A stretch of DNA of 64,000 bases from Salipaludibacillus agaradhaerens (GTDB lineage Bacteria > Bacillota > Bacilli > Bacillales > Salisediminibacteriaceae): the NCBI RefSeq assembly GCF_002019735.1, contig NZ_KV917378.1, forward strand, positions 2,010,869 to 2,074,868, written 5' to 3'. A model generated the notes under the pieces. The model saw only the letters and a program-made list of their open reading frames with translations. It was not told where the DNA came from and did no database searches. Positions within the stretch are counted from its first letter, which is position 1. Each line of letters begins with the position of its first letter. Shown one piece after another: positions 13,751 through 22,752 of the stretch. Both the position numbers and the translations under genes were made by a program.

Positions 13751-16627
13751 TTAAGCTACTGATACTGATTCTTCGTCTCTTTTTCTACTGCTACGGAAAG
13801 TAAAGTAGAAACCTAGAATAATACCTATCCCCACAAGAATATTGATAATGATCGTGTTAATTATCCATTGCGGTGTAGCTGTACTCATATCATCATCGAT
13901 GGCACTACTATTTGCTATTGTATACATCACATTTTTAGCAGCATCTCTCATTGCCCATAATGTATCATTGCTATCTGTATTCACTTCCGGTACTCCGAAT
14001 GGGGCAACACCTGTAAGAAGGATATCGTTCCCAGCACGTAGAGCGAGTTCAACATTCATATATGGATAAGCATCAAGAATAAAGAAGTCTGTATTAACAA
14101 GCCCTCTAAATCCCCACTCGTTACGCAACACTTCAGTCATAAGACTTCGATCTGCCCCAGCCCATACAGCACCAATACTGTTGAATGAAGACATCATGCC
14201 TAATGCGCCACCTTCTTTTACGGCAATCTCAAATGGTTTTAAGTATATTTCACGAATCGCTTGTTCGTCACCCCATGTTAAGACACCATAAGTGCGGTTA
14301 TCTTCCTGATCATTTAATGCATAGTGTTTCATCACAACAAACCCGCCTTGATTTTGGTAACCTTCTGTCGTTGCTGCCGCCATCTTACCAGACAGATATG
14401 GGTCCTCTGAATAGTACTCAAAGTTTCTTCCAGCAAATGCTGTACGATGGATGTTCATGGCAGGACCATACCAACCAGTTACGCCATACGCTTGTGCTTC
14501 AGCGCCAATTGCTTCACCCATTGCTTCAGCAAGATCGATGTTCCAAGTTGATGCTAGCATCACTTCTGCGGGGAATGGGATTCCCGATAATGGTGAACCT
14601 GAAATGAAATTACTAATCCCTGCTGGCCCATCATAATCAACTGAAGCTGGTTTCCCAACAGAGGCAATCTCAGCTGTTCTATAGCCCCCGTGTATGACAA
14701 CATCAACTAACTCATCAACCGATAATTGATCAAGTAAGGGCTCCCAACTTTCGTCATCATAGGCTACCTCTTTAAAATCTTGTAACATTAACCCGTTATC
14801 TACGCCAGTTGTTGGGGCAGTATCATGCGTGTCAGCCGGTACATCATAACGCTTGCTATTAACCATATCGACAAATTTTTGGTCAACTAATTTACCAACT
14901 ACTTCTTTCGTACTTCCGTCTTCATCGGTAACTGTAAACATGACATTTTGGTCAATCTCATCAATATTAGCAAAGCCGTCGGCTCGTGAAAGATAGGTGT
15001 CGATACTTCCTTCACCAGTCACCTGTTCATCAAATTGATTCACAGCTATTTGCTCGTCAGTAGAACGCCCCGTCTCATCGTATACGATTTCTGAGAGCGT
15101 TTGAGAGGCGACATCAGCGATTTTTTCATGAGAATTATTCATCAACATTACCTGATATTCGCCTGCTTCAAGGACATACGCACCGTCAGAACTGAATGCT
15201 TTGTTATGGTCATATGCTGCCATATCTTCAACCGCAAATGAGACTGTTACAACCTCTGATTCCCCTGGTTCCAGTTCATCCGTTTTTCCAAATGCTGCTA
15301 GGTTTATTGATGAACGTTCAATATTACCTGTGTAGGGTGGCGAGTAATAAAGCTGTACAACTTCTTTACCTGCTACAGCGCCTGTATTTGTCACTTCTAC
15401 ATCAACTGACACCTCAGTATCATTCCATATGACGCTGTCAGCAACTACTTCTTGGTCAAACGTGGTATAGCTTAGTCCATATCCAAATGGATAAAGGACC
15501 TTTTCATCATAGTCAATGCTGCCCTCTTCAGCTGCCGTTTCATAATAACGATAGCCAACATAGATACCCTCTGTTAAATCAACATATTTTAAAGGGACTC
15601 CTTGATCATCTGAGGCCGTTGAATACGTGCCGTCAGCATTCTCAACCACATAATCAAAGTCACCAAAGTTAGTCGCTGCCGGGGCATCCTGAAGATCATA
15701 AGCATAAACATCAACTGTCCTTCCTGAAGGATTTAAATCTCCAACAAGGACTTCACCTAAAGAACCAAAGCCACTTTGTCCTGGTCCTGCAATATTGACA
15801 ACACTCTTGATTTGGTTATAATCTTCAATCCAATCAAGTTCAAATGTATTTGCACTGTTTACCACAAGAATGATGTTATCAAAGTTCTCCGTGACAGCCT
15901 CTAGCATACCGAGTTCTCTATTCGTAAGTTCAAGGTAATGTTTGTTCGGATCTTGATCATCTTCAAAGCCAAACTTTTGACCAGTTGGTCCTTGAGGACT
16001 ACCATTTGGGTCATACGTATCTTCTCCGAATAAACTTTGTGGCAAGTCAGCTCCTTCACCACCTGAACGCGCAATAAAAAGAACGGCTGTGTCAGAAAAT
16101 TCTTTCGCCTGATCTATTAATGCATCTGTGTAAAAGTCTTCAGGCTTCGGCTCCGGAATCGTAAAATCTTGACCTTCTATACCTATTTCCGGCCTTTCCA
16201 ATTCTGTTTCCACATAGGCATTATATAATTCTTCATTAATTTCGATGCCCGCTGCCTCTAACCCAGCTTTAGGTGTAATGGCAGTCGAGGCATCTGTCCC
16301 ACCGGAACCAGCACCACCGTAAATTGGGTCTGTAAAGCTCCAGCCAAACACGTTTACCTTTGTGCCTTCAACAAATGGTAAAGCGCTTTCTTTGTTTTGT
16401 AAAAGAATAATACCCTCATCAGCTATTTTGGCAGCCACTTCTGTTGAGTGTTCACGTGCTGCCACTGCTTCACTACTGGTAATGTCAATCTCACTAAAGT
16501 ATGCGGTAATAACGTCCGAATAGTAAGCAAGTGCACCGTTTACACCAATGGCTAAAACTAGCAAAAGACTTAATACTGAACTCCAAATAATCCGGAATTT
16601 TTTCTTACTCATTTTCTTCTTTCCCAT
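13751..16627 (-). CDS. Membrane-anchored GH3 enzyme with permuted domain order
   Basis: The 958-residue protein begins with a Lys-rich cytoplasmic stub and one membrane segment (about 13-36), and ends with a second membrane segment (about 920-943) and a charged tail. In between, the order is reversed relative to common GH3 enzymes. The alpha/beta sandwich comes first (ADEGIILLQN, VFGWSFTDPIYGGAGSGG, the SGGEGADLPQS motif), then a fibronectin-III-like domain, and last the barrel (YDGPAGISNF, GPAMNIHR, GRNFEYYSEDP, MKHYALNDQE). Its nucleophile motif VNTDFF gives Asp847. Such permuted GH3s are known in Ruminococcus and relatives. The two membrane anchors place the catalytic part outside the cell. 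It heads the operon with the cytoplasmic GH3, gtrA and GT2, and AGGGGGG precedes the ATG. Confidence 0.92.
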   Translation of the reverse strand: MGKKKMSKKKFRIIWSSVLSLLLVLAIGVNGALAYYSDVITAYFSEIDITSSEAVAAREHSTEVAAKIADEGIILLQNKESALPFVEGTKVNVFGWSFTDPIYGGAGSGGTDASTAITPKAGLEAAGIEINEELYNAYVETELERPEIGIEGQDFTIPEPKPEDFYTDALIDQAKEFSDTAVLFIARSGGEGADLPQSLFGEDTYDPNGSPQGPTGQKFGFEDDQDPNKHYLELTNRELGMLEAVTENFDNIILVVNSANTFELDWIEDYNQIKSVVNIAGPGQSGFGSLGEVLVGDLNPSGRTVDVYAYDLQDAPAATNFGDFDYVVENADGTYSTASDDQGVPLKYVDLTEGIYVGYRYYETAAEEGSIDYDEKVLYPFGYGLSYTTFDQEVVADSVIWNDTEVSVDVEVTNTGAVAGKEVVQLYYSPPYTGNIERSSINLAAFGKTDELEPGESEVVTVSFAVEDMAAYDHNKAFSSDGAYVLEAGEYQVMLMNNSHEKIADVASQTLSEIVYDETGRSTDEQIAVNQFDEQVTGEGSIDTYLSRADGFANIDEIDQNVMFTVTDEDGSTKEVVGKLVDQKFVDMVNSKRYDVPADTHDTAPTTGVDNGLMLQDFKEVAYDDESWEPLLDQLSVDELVDVVIHGGYRTAEIASVGKPASVDYDGPAGISNFISGSPLSGIPFPAEVMLASTWNIDLAEAMGEAIGAEAQAYGVTGWYGPAMNIHRTAFAGRNFEYYSEDPYLSGKMAAATTEGYQNQGGFVVMKHYALNDQEDNRTYGVLTWGDEQAIREIYLKPFEIAVKEGGALGMMSSFNSIGAVWAGADRSLMTEVLRNEWGFRGLVNTDFFILDAYPYMNVELALRAGNDILLTGVAPFGVPEVNTDSNDTLWAMRDAAKNVMYTIANSSAIDDDMSTATPQWIINTIIINILVGIGIILGFYFTFRSSRKRDEESVSVA

Positions 16628-16841
16628 CTCTCTTCCCCCCTGTTAATAAAACGATAACTTGCTGACTTTTGTAATGATTTTAGACAATATAAATAAGTCC
16701 CTCCTCCAAAATATAAACCGCTATCATTTCTGAACTAATCATGTAACCGTTTTTATGACAGCAAATTAAGCTTAACCTAAAATATATGAATCGAGTATCA
16801 ACGAACTGTTAGGGGGGGGTAACTTTTAGTTTGTTATAATA
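16628..16841 (-). promoter_or_regulatory. Promoter/leader region of the GH3-GtrA-GT2 operon
   Basis: On the minus strand TTGCTG, 17 bases and TGATTA form a moderate promoter around 16733-16761. A one-mismatch cre (ATGTAACCGTTTTTA at 16741-16755 on the plus strand) lies in its spacer, which would suit CcpA control. Further down, the strong site GGAGGAGGG (about 16697-16705) precedes a possible 14-codon TTG-started leader ORF that ends well before the GH3 ATG. These are inferences from motif matching only. Confidence 0.35.
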
Positions 16842-16886
16842 GAAAAAGTCGATTTAGAGGTTTTATAACCTATTAAATCGACTTGG
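16842..16886 (-). terminator. Intrinsic terminator overlapping the end of the LysR gene
   Basis: AAGTCGATTTA and TAAATCGACTT form a perfect 11-base stem with an inner AGGTT/AACCT stem, followed on the minus strand by TTTTCTATT. The promoter-proximal arm encodes the last codons of the LysR protein (Lys-Ser-Ile-stop), so the terminator is embedded in the coding end. Confidence 0.8.
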
Positions 16887-17763
16887 TTTTATCTGTTTTA
16901 TCCTTTATATACTTTTTGAACAGCACAATCGCCTTTGATTGAATTCCCCTTTTTCTAGACACTAAATAAATATTTTGGGGGATTTTCTCTTTTAATCTAA
17001 TTATTTTTAAATCCTTCTGCTTTAGTGATGCTTCGACGAAATCTACCGATATAGCAACAAATCCATTTAATTGGCACATGCGATGGGCTGTTATAATGCT
17101 TCCAAATTCATGGACAACGTTCGGTGTAAAGCCTCTATCCAAGCATTTAGCCACAAAGATATGATCTTTGCCTTTCCCGACCGACTTAACAACTAAAGGC
17201 TCTTCTTTAAGGTCATCAATGGAAATCTCATCTTTGTCTGCTAAACGGTGCTTATGGGAAACGACCACAACCGCTTCTCCTAATGCAAGTAATTCATGTT
17301 CGCAGTTCTCTATATCTTCATAATCGTTTACTAACCCAATATCCACATCTTCTTGAAACATTTGATGAAATGATGAGTCATCAGGTAACTCTTTTATTTT
17401 TATTTGAATGCCAAGATAACTATCAGAGAACTCATACAACATTTCCACAGGTATTAACGCTGTTGATGAATACGTGACAACAACATTTAGCGTCCCTTTT
17501 CTACCGCTTATAATACTGATTTCTTTTTTTAAATCTTCCATCAGATACACGATATGCTGAGATCGTGCATATAGCAATTCACCTGCTTCAGTCGGTTCCA
17601 TACCACGGGGGCCTCGATCGAATAGTTCAGCCTCTAATTCTAATTCAAGTTGTTTAATCGTTTTACTTAAGCCTTGAGGGGTAATAAATAGTTCTTTAGC
17701 CGCAGAGTTGATACTATTCATCTGATAAACCTTGTTAAAATGTTGTAGCGCCTCTATATTCAT
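16873..17763 (-). CDS. LysR-family transcriptional regulator
   Basis: The 296-residue protein has the LysR layout. A winged helix-turn-helix at residues 1-62 contains SINSAAKELFITPQGLSKTIKQLE and FDRGPRGMEPTEAGE, followed by a periplasmic-binding-like effector domain with TYSSTALIPVEMLYEF, ELPDDSSF and the VDIGLVND segment. AAAGGTGAAGCT precedes the ATG. It lies upstream of the GH3-GtrA-GT2 operon on the same strand and divergent to glf, with about 220 bases between the two start codons. LysR regulators often control a divergent neighbour, so glf or the GH3 operon is the likely target. The effector is unknown. Confidence 0.9.
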   Translation of the reverse strand: MNIEALQHFNKVYQMNSINSAAKELFITPQGLSKTIKQLELELEAELFDRGPRGMEPTEAGELLYARSQHIVYLMEDLKKEISIISGRKGTLNVVVTYSSTALIPVEMLYEFSDSYLGIQIKIKELPDDSSFHQMFQEDVDIGLVNDYEDIENCEHELLALGEAVVVVSHKHRLADKDEISIDDLKEEPLVVKSVGKGKDHIFVAKCLDRGFTPNVVHEFGSIITAHRMCQLNGFVAISVDFVEASLKQKDLKIIRLKEKIPQNIYLVSRKRGIQSKAIVLFKKYIKDKTDKTKSI

Positions 17764-17915
17764 AGCTTCACCTTTTGTTTCACTCTAATTGTAAATCTAA
17801 GTATAGCACTCTATTAAATCTATTTGCAATGGACCCTCTTATTCGATAAGTAGTTGTTTTAGGACATTTTCCCTTGTCCATTTATCCTATTCTTTATTAT
17901 TCTTGATTACTTTGT

Positions 17916-17921
17916 TATAAT
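17916..17921 (+). promoter_or_regulatory. Extended -10 promoter of glf
   Basis: TGTTATAAT (TATAAT at 17916-17921) is a good extended -10 element, although the -35 region (TTTATT) is poor. It lies about 65 bases before the glf start, in the LysR-glf divergent region. Confidence 0.5.
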
Positions 17922-17985
17922 GCTCCCATTAATACTTACCTGTAGCAACCATCCTATATTATCCAAATTAGTAAGGAGATTTATG

Positions 17986-19089
17986 ATGTATGATTATCTC
18001 ATTGTGGGAGCTGGATTATTCGGCTCAGTCTTTGCCTATGAAGCTAAAAAAAGAGGAAAGAAATGCTTAGTTATTGATAAACGTGCACATATTGGTGGTA
18101 ATGTTTATACGGAGAAAATTGAAGGAATCAACGTACATAAATATGGGGCACACATCTTTCATACAAATAATAAAGAGATTTGGGACTATGTCAATCAATT
18201 CGCGGACTTTAATCGGTATACGAACTCGCCAATCGCTAATTTTAGAGGCGAGATTTATAATCTTCCTTTTAATATGAATACATTTAACACATTATGGGGC
18301 ACCTCTACCCCTGATGAAGCAAAAGCGAAGATTGAGCAGCAAAAAATGGCTGCTGGCATTACGGAACCGACAAACCTAGAAGAACAAGCGATTTCCCTTG
18401 TTGGAACAGATATTTATGAAAAACTCATCAAAGGATACACCGAAAAACAATGGGGAAGGTCAGCAAAAGAATTACCTACCTTTATCATTAAACGGTTACC
18501 CGTTCGGTTTACCTACGACAACAATTACTTTAATGATCGTTTTCAAGGCATTCCAATTGGTGGTTATACTGCCATTTTCGAAAAAATGTTAGACGAGATT
18601 GATGTTAAATTAAATATTGATTTCTTTAAACAACGCGAAAAGCTAGAACGACTGGCTAACAAAGTTGTTTATACAGGTATGATTGACCAGTATTATGATT
18701 ACAAATTTGGCGTTTTAGACTATAGAAGCTTACATTTTGAAACAAACGTATTAGATAACACGCCTAATTATCAAGGAAATGCGGTTGTGAACTATACGGA
18801 TAAAGAAACACCTTATACAAGGATTATCGAACATAAACATTTTGAGTTTGGTACACAAGAAGAAACCGTCATTACGAAAGAGTTCCCATCTGAATGGCAG
18901 CCTGGTGACGAACCTTATTATCCAATTAATGACAACAAAAACAATGAGATATTCAAAAAATACAAAGCTTTAGCGGACAATGAATCACGTGTGATCTTTG
19001 GGGGCAGATTGGCCAACTACAAATACTTTGATATGCATCAAGTCATCGGAGCTGCCTTAACTAAAGTCGAAAAAGAATTTCCTTCATAA
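17986..19089 (+). CDS. glf: UDP-galactopyranose mutase
   Basis: The 367-residue flavoenzyme interconverts UDP-galactopyranose and UDP-galactofuranose. The N-terminus MYDYLIVGAGLFGSVFA holds the FAD dinucleotide fold, with GAGLFG at residues 8-13 and the acidic ribose-binding IDKR. HIGGNVYTE, KYGAHIFHTN and EKQWGRSAKELP, together with the late GRLANYKYFDMHQVIG, are typical UGM blocks. AAGGAG at 17973-17978 fits the ATG at 17986 best; the ATG at 17983 is too close, and the longer frame to 17920 lacks a ribosome site. It supplies Galf for a surface glycan. No Galf transferase is recognised next to it except possibly the GT2 across the LysR gene. A strong terminator follows. Confidence 0.95.
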   Translation: MYDYLIVGAGLFGSVFAYEAKKRGKKCLVIDKRAHIGGNVYTEKIEGINVHKYGAHIFHTNNKEIWDYVNQFADFNRYTNSPIANFRGEIYNLPFNMNTFNTLWGTSTPDEAKAKIEQQKMAAGITEPTNLEEQAISLVGTDIYEKLIKGYTEKQWGRSAKELPTFIIKRLPVRFTYDNNYFNDRFQGIPIGGYTAIFEKMLDEIDVKLNIDFFKQREKLERLANKVVYTGMIDQYYDYKFGVLDYRSLHFETNVLDNTPNYQGNAVVNYTDKETPYTRIIEHKHFEFGTQEETVITKEFPSEWQPGDEPYYPINDNKNNEIFKKYKALADNESRVIFGGRLANYKYFDMHQVIGAALTKVEKEFPS

Positions 19090-19097
19090 ATAGTCAT

Positions 19098-19130
19098 GAC
19101 ACCATCGTCGATTGACATGGTGTCTTTTTT
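19098..19130 (+). terminator. Intrinsic terminator of glf
   Basis: GACACCAT and ATGGTGTC form an 8-base stem (19098-19124) followed by TTTTTT. It lies nine bases after the glf stop codon. Confidence 0.85.
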
Positions 19131-19147
19131 CTCGCCAAAAAATTTTT

Positions 19148-19272
19148 TACAGATAACTGTCCGTAAAACTCCCGCCTGAAAATAGAGAGCAAAGATAAAT
19201 CTATTTAGACTGGAGATAGCGGACGCTAATGTCCTTATTCACTAAACGTTCACTGGTCGAAGGTTCGTTTTA
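19148..19272 (-). repeat. Dispersed intergenic repeat, copy E (reverse orientation)
   Basis: Read on the minus strand it begins with AACCTTCGACCAGTGAACG. It contains GACATTAGCGTCCGCTA and CTCTATTTTCAGGCGGGAG, and ends with the core TTTTACGGACAGTTATCTGT. It therefore matches both halves of the family. Confidence 0.6.
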
Positions 19273-19362
19273 TAAAAGATCGTTTTTGAGCAAGTGTCCT
19301 GCTAGATGATCTGCTCAAAGGGAGAAAATAAAGAATTTGGTAGCGTTAATTTTGTTGCGGCA

Positions 19363-19398
19363 TAAAAAGGCACCTCCTATATACATTTATGGAGGCGC
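19363..19398 (-). terminator. Terminator of the fructan/sucrose ABC-GH32 operon
   Basis: On the minus strand GCGCCTCC pairs with GGAGGTGC and runs into CTTTTTATG. It lies about 60 bases beyond the GH32 stop codon. Confidence 0.65.
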
Positions 19399-19458
19399 TG
19401 CGTGTTAGTAGGCGTTATTTGATGAAGCAATGACTATCTTCTTTTTCAAGGTGAAATC

Positions 19459-20940
19459 TCAAACCTCAATATCCCATTTTTCTATACGCGAAATGTGGAT
19501 ATCACCTTCAGCACACATGGCGATGCCATCTGATTTTTTAGTTGGGTAGATTGTTGAAGTCAGCGTATATTCCCCTTCATTGACAAACACTTCTACAGAA
19601 GCACGATCAAAATAAATCTCTAACTTTAAATGATGATTTTGCGGATTCAATTGAATAGCCCTTTGATAAACAGGCTCCGGTTCTTTTCCAATCAACGCCA
19701 CACCACTTTGCTTACGATCCACCTTTAATAGACCAGAGTGACAATCATAGCTCAAAATCGTTTTCTCGTTCTCGTAACTTCTTAATTCTAAGTCAAAATG
19801 CTGCCCTTTTGCTACATCTATATCCAGTTCTAGTACGCCTACCTCACAGGAAAGTTCTGAAAGGTCTTTTTTCTCGTTTGATAATATTATGTCAGACATT
19901 TTGTGGTTGTTCGTGTAGTATTTTTTCACTTCTGGAATCGGCCTTTGATAAAGGTGATTGTTTTTAATGACGAGCTCTCTAGGTAATGTCATCGCACCTG
20001 CCCAACCATGCCCCTCTGTATGAGTCGGAATGTTTCTACCCCACATTTGCATCCAGGAAATCATGATTCGGCGATTCTTATTGTCACTAATCGTTTGTGG
20101 TGCATAAAAATCCATACCATAATCTAACTCTTCGACGACCTCTTTATTAAAAATCCCTTTCTCCCAATCCATTTTTCCGATGATAGAAAGAACAGAATGT
20201 GTATTCGTGAAATTGTTCTCTTTTGTGGGTAATCCTTCGACAGAAATGATCAAGACATCTTTCCCATTTAATTCAAAAAGATCTGGGCACTCCCACATCG
20301 GCCCTTCATCCTTTTCTCCTTTCAGTAAAACTGAAACAAACTCCCAATCTAGTAAATCCTTTGATTTGTAAAGAAGAATCTGTCCGCCACCTTCTTTTGA
20401 TTTTGAGGCGATTAAAGAATAATAGCATTCCCCATGTTTGAGTACTTTAGGATCCCTGAAATCTTGTGGTTTGGCATTATCCGGGAGGTCCTCTTCTGAA
20501 ATAACAGGGTTTTGCTCTACTTTCTCAAAATGTATGCCGTCATCGGAAACAGCCATACACTGCACTTGCCTCACATCTTCTGGTCTTCTTCCTTCTATAT
20601 GTCCTGTATACATGAGATACATTTTCCCATCTTTTTCAATGGCTGTCCCGGAAAAACAACCATCCTTATCATAGGTTTGATCAGGTGCTAAAGCCACTGG
20701 CGCGTTCTCCCAATTAATTAAATCTTTACTTTTCACGTGCCCCCAGTGCATTGGTCCCCATTGTGTTTTATATGGATAGTATTGATAAAATAAATGGTAC
20801 TCCCCTTTAAAGTAAATAAAACCATTTGGATCATTAATCCATCCAACAGGTGCCATGACATGATAGGTATGTCGATAGTAATTGTTTACTTGGTTACTTG
20901 TCGTTTTTATATACGTGTTTGCTTCTTCTAATGAGTACAT
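19459..20940 (-). CDS. GH32 sucrose/fructan hydrolase (cytoplasmic)
   Basis: The protein has about 493 residues from the ATG at 20938-20940. A GTG nine codons upstream (20967) is an alternative start, but AGGAG lies inside that extension and fits the ATG. It has no signal peptide. The GH32 propeller shows the nucleophile block GWINDPNG (Asp37), the GPMHWGH and FSGTA motifs, FRDPK (transition-state Asp) and WECPDLF (acid Glu), followed by a beta-sandwich with DRASVEVFVNEGE. Such enzymes split sucrose, sucrose-6-phosphate or fructo-oligosaccharides. Because the operon encodes an ABC importer rather than a PTS, unphosphorylated sucrose or short fructans are the likely substrates. It is the last gene of the operon. 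Confidence 0.93.
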   Translation of the reverse strand: MYSLEEANTYIKTTSNQVNNYYRHTYHVMAPVGWINDPNGFIYFKGEYHLFYQYYPYKTQWGPMHWGHVKSKDLINWENAPVALAPDQTYDKDGCFSGTAIEKDGKMYLMYTGHIEGRRPEDVRQVQCMAVSDDGIHFEKVEQNPVISEEDLPDNAKPQDFRDPKVLKHGECYYSLIASKSKEGGGQILLYKSKDLLDWEFVSVLLKGEKDEGPMWECPDLFELNGKDVLIISVEGLPTKENNFTNTHSVLSIIGKMDWEKGIFNKEVVEELDYGMDFYAPQTISDNKNRRIMISWMQMWGRNIPTHTEGHGWAGAMTLPRELVIKNNHLYQRPIPEVKKYYTNNHKMSDIILSNEKKDLSELSCEVGVLELDIDVAKGQHFDLELRSYENEKTILSYDCHSGLLKVDRKQSGVALIGKEPEPVYQRAIQLNPQNHHLKLEIYFDRASVEVFVNEGEYTLTSTIYPTKKSDGIAMCAEGDIHISRIEKWDIEV

Positions 20941-20968
20941 GCCGTTATCTTCTCCTTTATTGTTCACC

Positions 20969-21811
20969 CTATTTTATCCCTGTTCCAGAGCCACCAAGAC
21001 CTTGTAATATATACTTTTGTGCCACAATATAAACGATTATCAACGGAATAGTCGAGATCGTTAGAATGGCCATGACTTGATTCGTATAAACAGGTTGTGT
21101 CGTATTAATATTCGTAATCGCTACTTGTAATGGAAACATACTTGTATCTGTTAAGACCATCAAGGGCCATAAATAGTCATTCCAACTAGCGATAAATGAT
21201 AGCGTCCCCACTGTGGCGATTGCCGGTTTGGACATAGGTAACATTATTCTCCAAAATATTGTCCAATAATTGGCCCCATCTAATTTCACCGACTCAATGA
21301 CTTCATCTGGTACTGCTTTAAAGAAGTTTCTAAACAAATAGATGAAGAACATGTTAGCTATCATTGGTAAGACAACCGCTAATCTTGTATTTAAGATACC
21401 TAATGTGTGTGCAACCGTGAATTGCGTAATAATAATCGTTTCCAATGGGACAATTAACAACACTAGTAATAAGGCAAACAGAAATTTTTTTCCGCTAAAT
21501 TCAAACTTTGCAAATGCATAACCCGCCATCGCATTCACTACGATCGATCCACCTGTTATGACAACAGCGTAAGTGACACTATTGAATACATATTGAAGAA
21601 TATCAAACCTTGAAAATAGTTCTTTATATGTGATGAACCATTGCGATGGGTCCATGGAAGGGAGGAAGGCCTTAATACTATTCATGTCCAAATAAATATG
21701 TGATTCTGGTTTCATAGAGGAAACAATCATCCATAACAAAGGAAAGATAAAAAGACAGGCTAATAAAATAAGAAAGATATACTCTACAATTTTTTTACCT
21801 TGTCTGCTCAT
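20969..21811 (-). CDS. Carbohydrate ABC transporter permease, MalG type
   Basis: The 280-residue protein has six membrane segments, the first at about residues 12-33. The EAA loop reads DEVIESVKLDGANYWTIFWRIMLPMSKPA, and the C-terminus VAQKYILQGLGGSGTGIK is typical for MalG-like permeases. It overlaps the upstream MalF-type gene by one base. It forms the membrane channel for the oligosaccharide importer whose lipoprotein is encoded upstream. Confidence 0.93.
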   Translation of the reverse strand: MSRQGKKIVEYIFLILLACLFIFPLLWMIVSSMKPESHIYLDMNSIKAFLPSMDPSQWFITYKELFSRFDILQYVFNSVTYAVVITGGSIVVNAMAGYAFAKFEFSGKKFLFALLLVLLIVPLETIIITQFTVAHTLGILNTRLAVVLPMIANMFFIYLFRNFFKAVPDEVIESVKLDGANYWTIFWRIMLPMSKPAIATVGTLSFIASWNDYLWPLMVLTDTSMFPLQVAITNINTTQPVYTNQVMAILTISTIPLIIVYIVAQKYILQGLGGSGTGIK

Positions 21812-22686
21812 TAGATGTCATCCTCCTTTGTTACTTTGCTTTGAATGAGTGTGACGATGCCAATTAAAATGCCAAATATCACCGTCATAGCACTTGCATA
21901 TCCAATCATTCGATCAGAAAAACCAGTTTGATAAATATAATATACAGGTGTGATAGTTGAGTTCATTGGGCCACCTTGTGTCATAACCATCGGTTGAATA
22001 ATTAATTTAAACGCTGCGATTAATGTTGTAATCATGATTAGGATCGAAGTAGGCTTAAGTAGTGGCATTGTAATATGAATGAACCTTTGCCACTTATTCA
22101 CACCATCAATATCAGCAGCCTCATAAACAGTATTCGGAATATTTTGCAGACCAGCTAAAAAGATTAACATTTGGTACCCTGCACCTTGCCATGCGGACAC
22201 AAACACAATCGTGTAAATCGCTTGATTAGGACTACTTAAAAAGGGCTGAGGATTCAAGCCAATGTTAACGAGTACATTATTCACCAACCCTTCGGATGGA
22301 TTTAACAAGTACAGCCATAATACAGATATCACAACTAAAGATAAGACCACTGGAGAAAAAAATGCCACTTTAAAAAATATATTTCCCTTTCTTTGTTTGT
22401 TAATTAATAATGCTAACCCTAATGCTGATCCTACTTGAATAGGGATAACACACGTGACAAAGATGAGGATATTCTTCAAACTTTGCTTAAAGATCGGGTC
22501 TTTGAAGATTTCAATGAAATTGTCTAATCCGACGAACTGCCTTCTATCTGGTGTTAACAAATAGTAATCTGTAAAAGCATAGTAAATCGCTAGTACTGCA
22601 GGTATGATCAAAAAGAGACCCAACAAAATTAATGTCGGTGCTAAAAAACTATAAGCTGCAACATTCTCCCTTTTATTTATATTCAT
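21811..22686 (-). CDS. Carbohydrate ABC transporter permease, MalF type
   Basis: The 291-residue permease begins MNINKRENVAAYSFLAPTLILLG. I chose the ATG at 22684-22686 because AGGAG at 22696-22700 has correct spacing; the longer frame reaching 22731 would begin inside an intergenic hairpin. It has six membrane segments, with the EAA loop as VYEAADIDGVNKWQRFIHITMPLLKP. It pairs with the MalG-type permease. No ATPase gene is present, as is usual for Bacillus CUT1 systems that borrow MsmX. Confidence 0.92.
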   Translation of the reverse strand: MNINKRENVAAYSFLAPTLILLGLFLIIPAVLAIYYAFTDYYLLTPDRRQFVGLDNFIEIFKDPIFKQSLKNILIFVTCVIPIQVGSALGLALLINKQRKGNIFFKVAFFSPVVLSLVVISVLWLYLLNPSEGLVNNVLVNIGLNPQPFLSSPNQAIYTIVFVSAWQGAGYQMLIFLAGLQNIPNTVYEAADIDGVNKWQRFIHITMPLLKPTSILIMITTLIAAFKLIIQPMVMTQGGPMNSTITPVYYIYQTGFSDRMIGYASAMTVIFGILIGIVTLIQSKVTKEDDI

Positions 22687-22709
22687 ATCCATTAGCTCCT
22701 TTAAATCTT

Positions 22710-22740
22710 CCGGTTTAGAGAAGTGAACCAACTAAACCGG
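22710..22740 (-). other. Intercistronic stem-loop after the lipoprotein gene
   Basis: CCGGTTTAG and CTAAACCGG form a perfect 9-base stem around a 13-base loop, with no U-run. Hairpins at this point in sugar ABC operons often protect the lipoprotein part of the message and keep its level higher than the permeases. That role is inferred. Confidence 0.55.
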
Positions 22741-22752
22741 AACTACCCTCTT

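Noticed and set aside
13348-13803. 151-codon plus-strand frame over a GH3 start region
   Set aside because: It is antisense to two GH3 genes and their intergenic hairpin and has no ribosome site.
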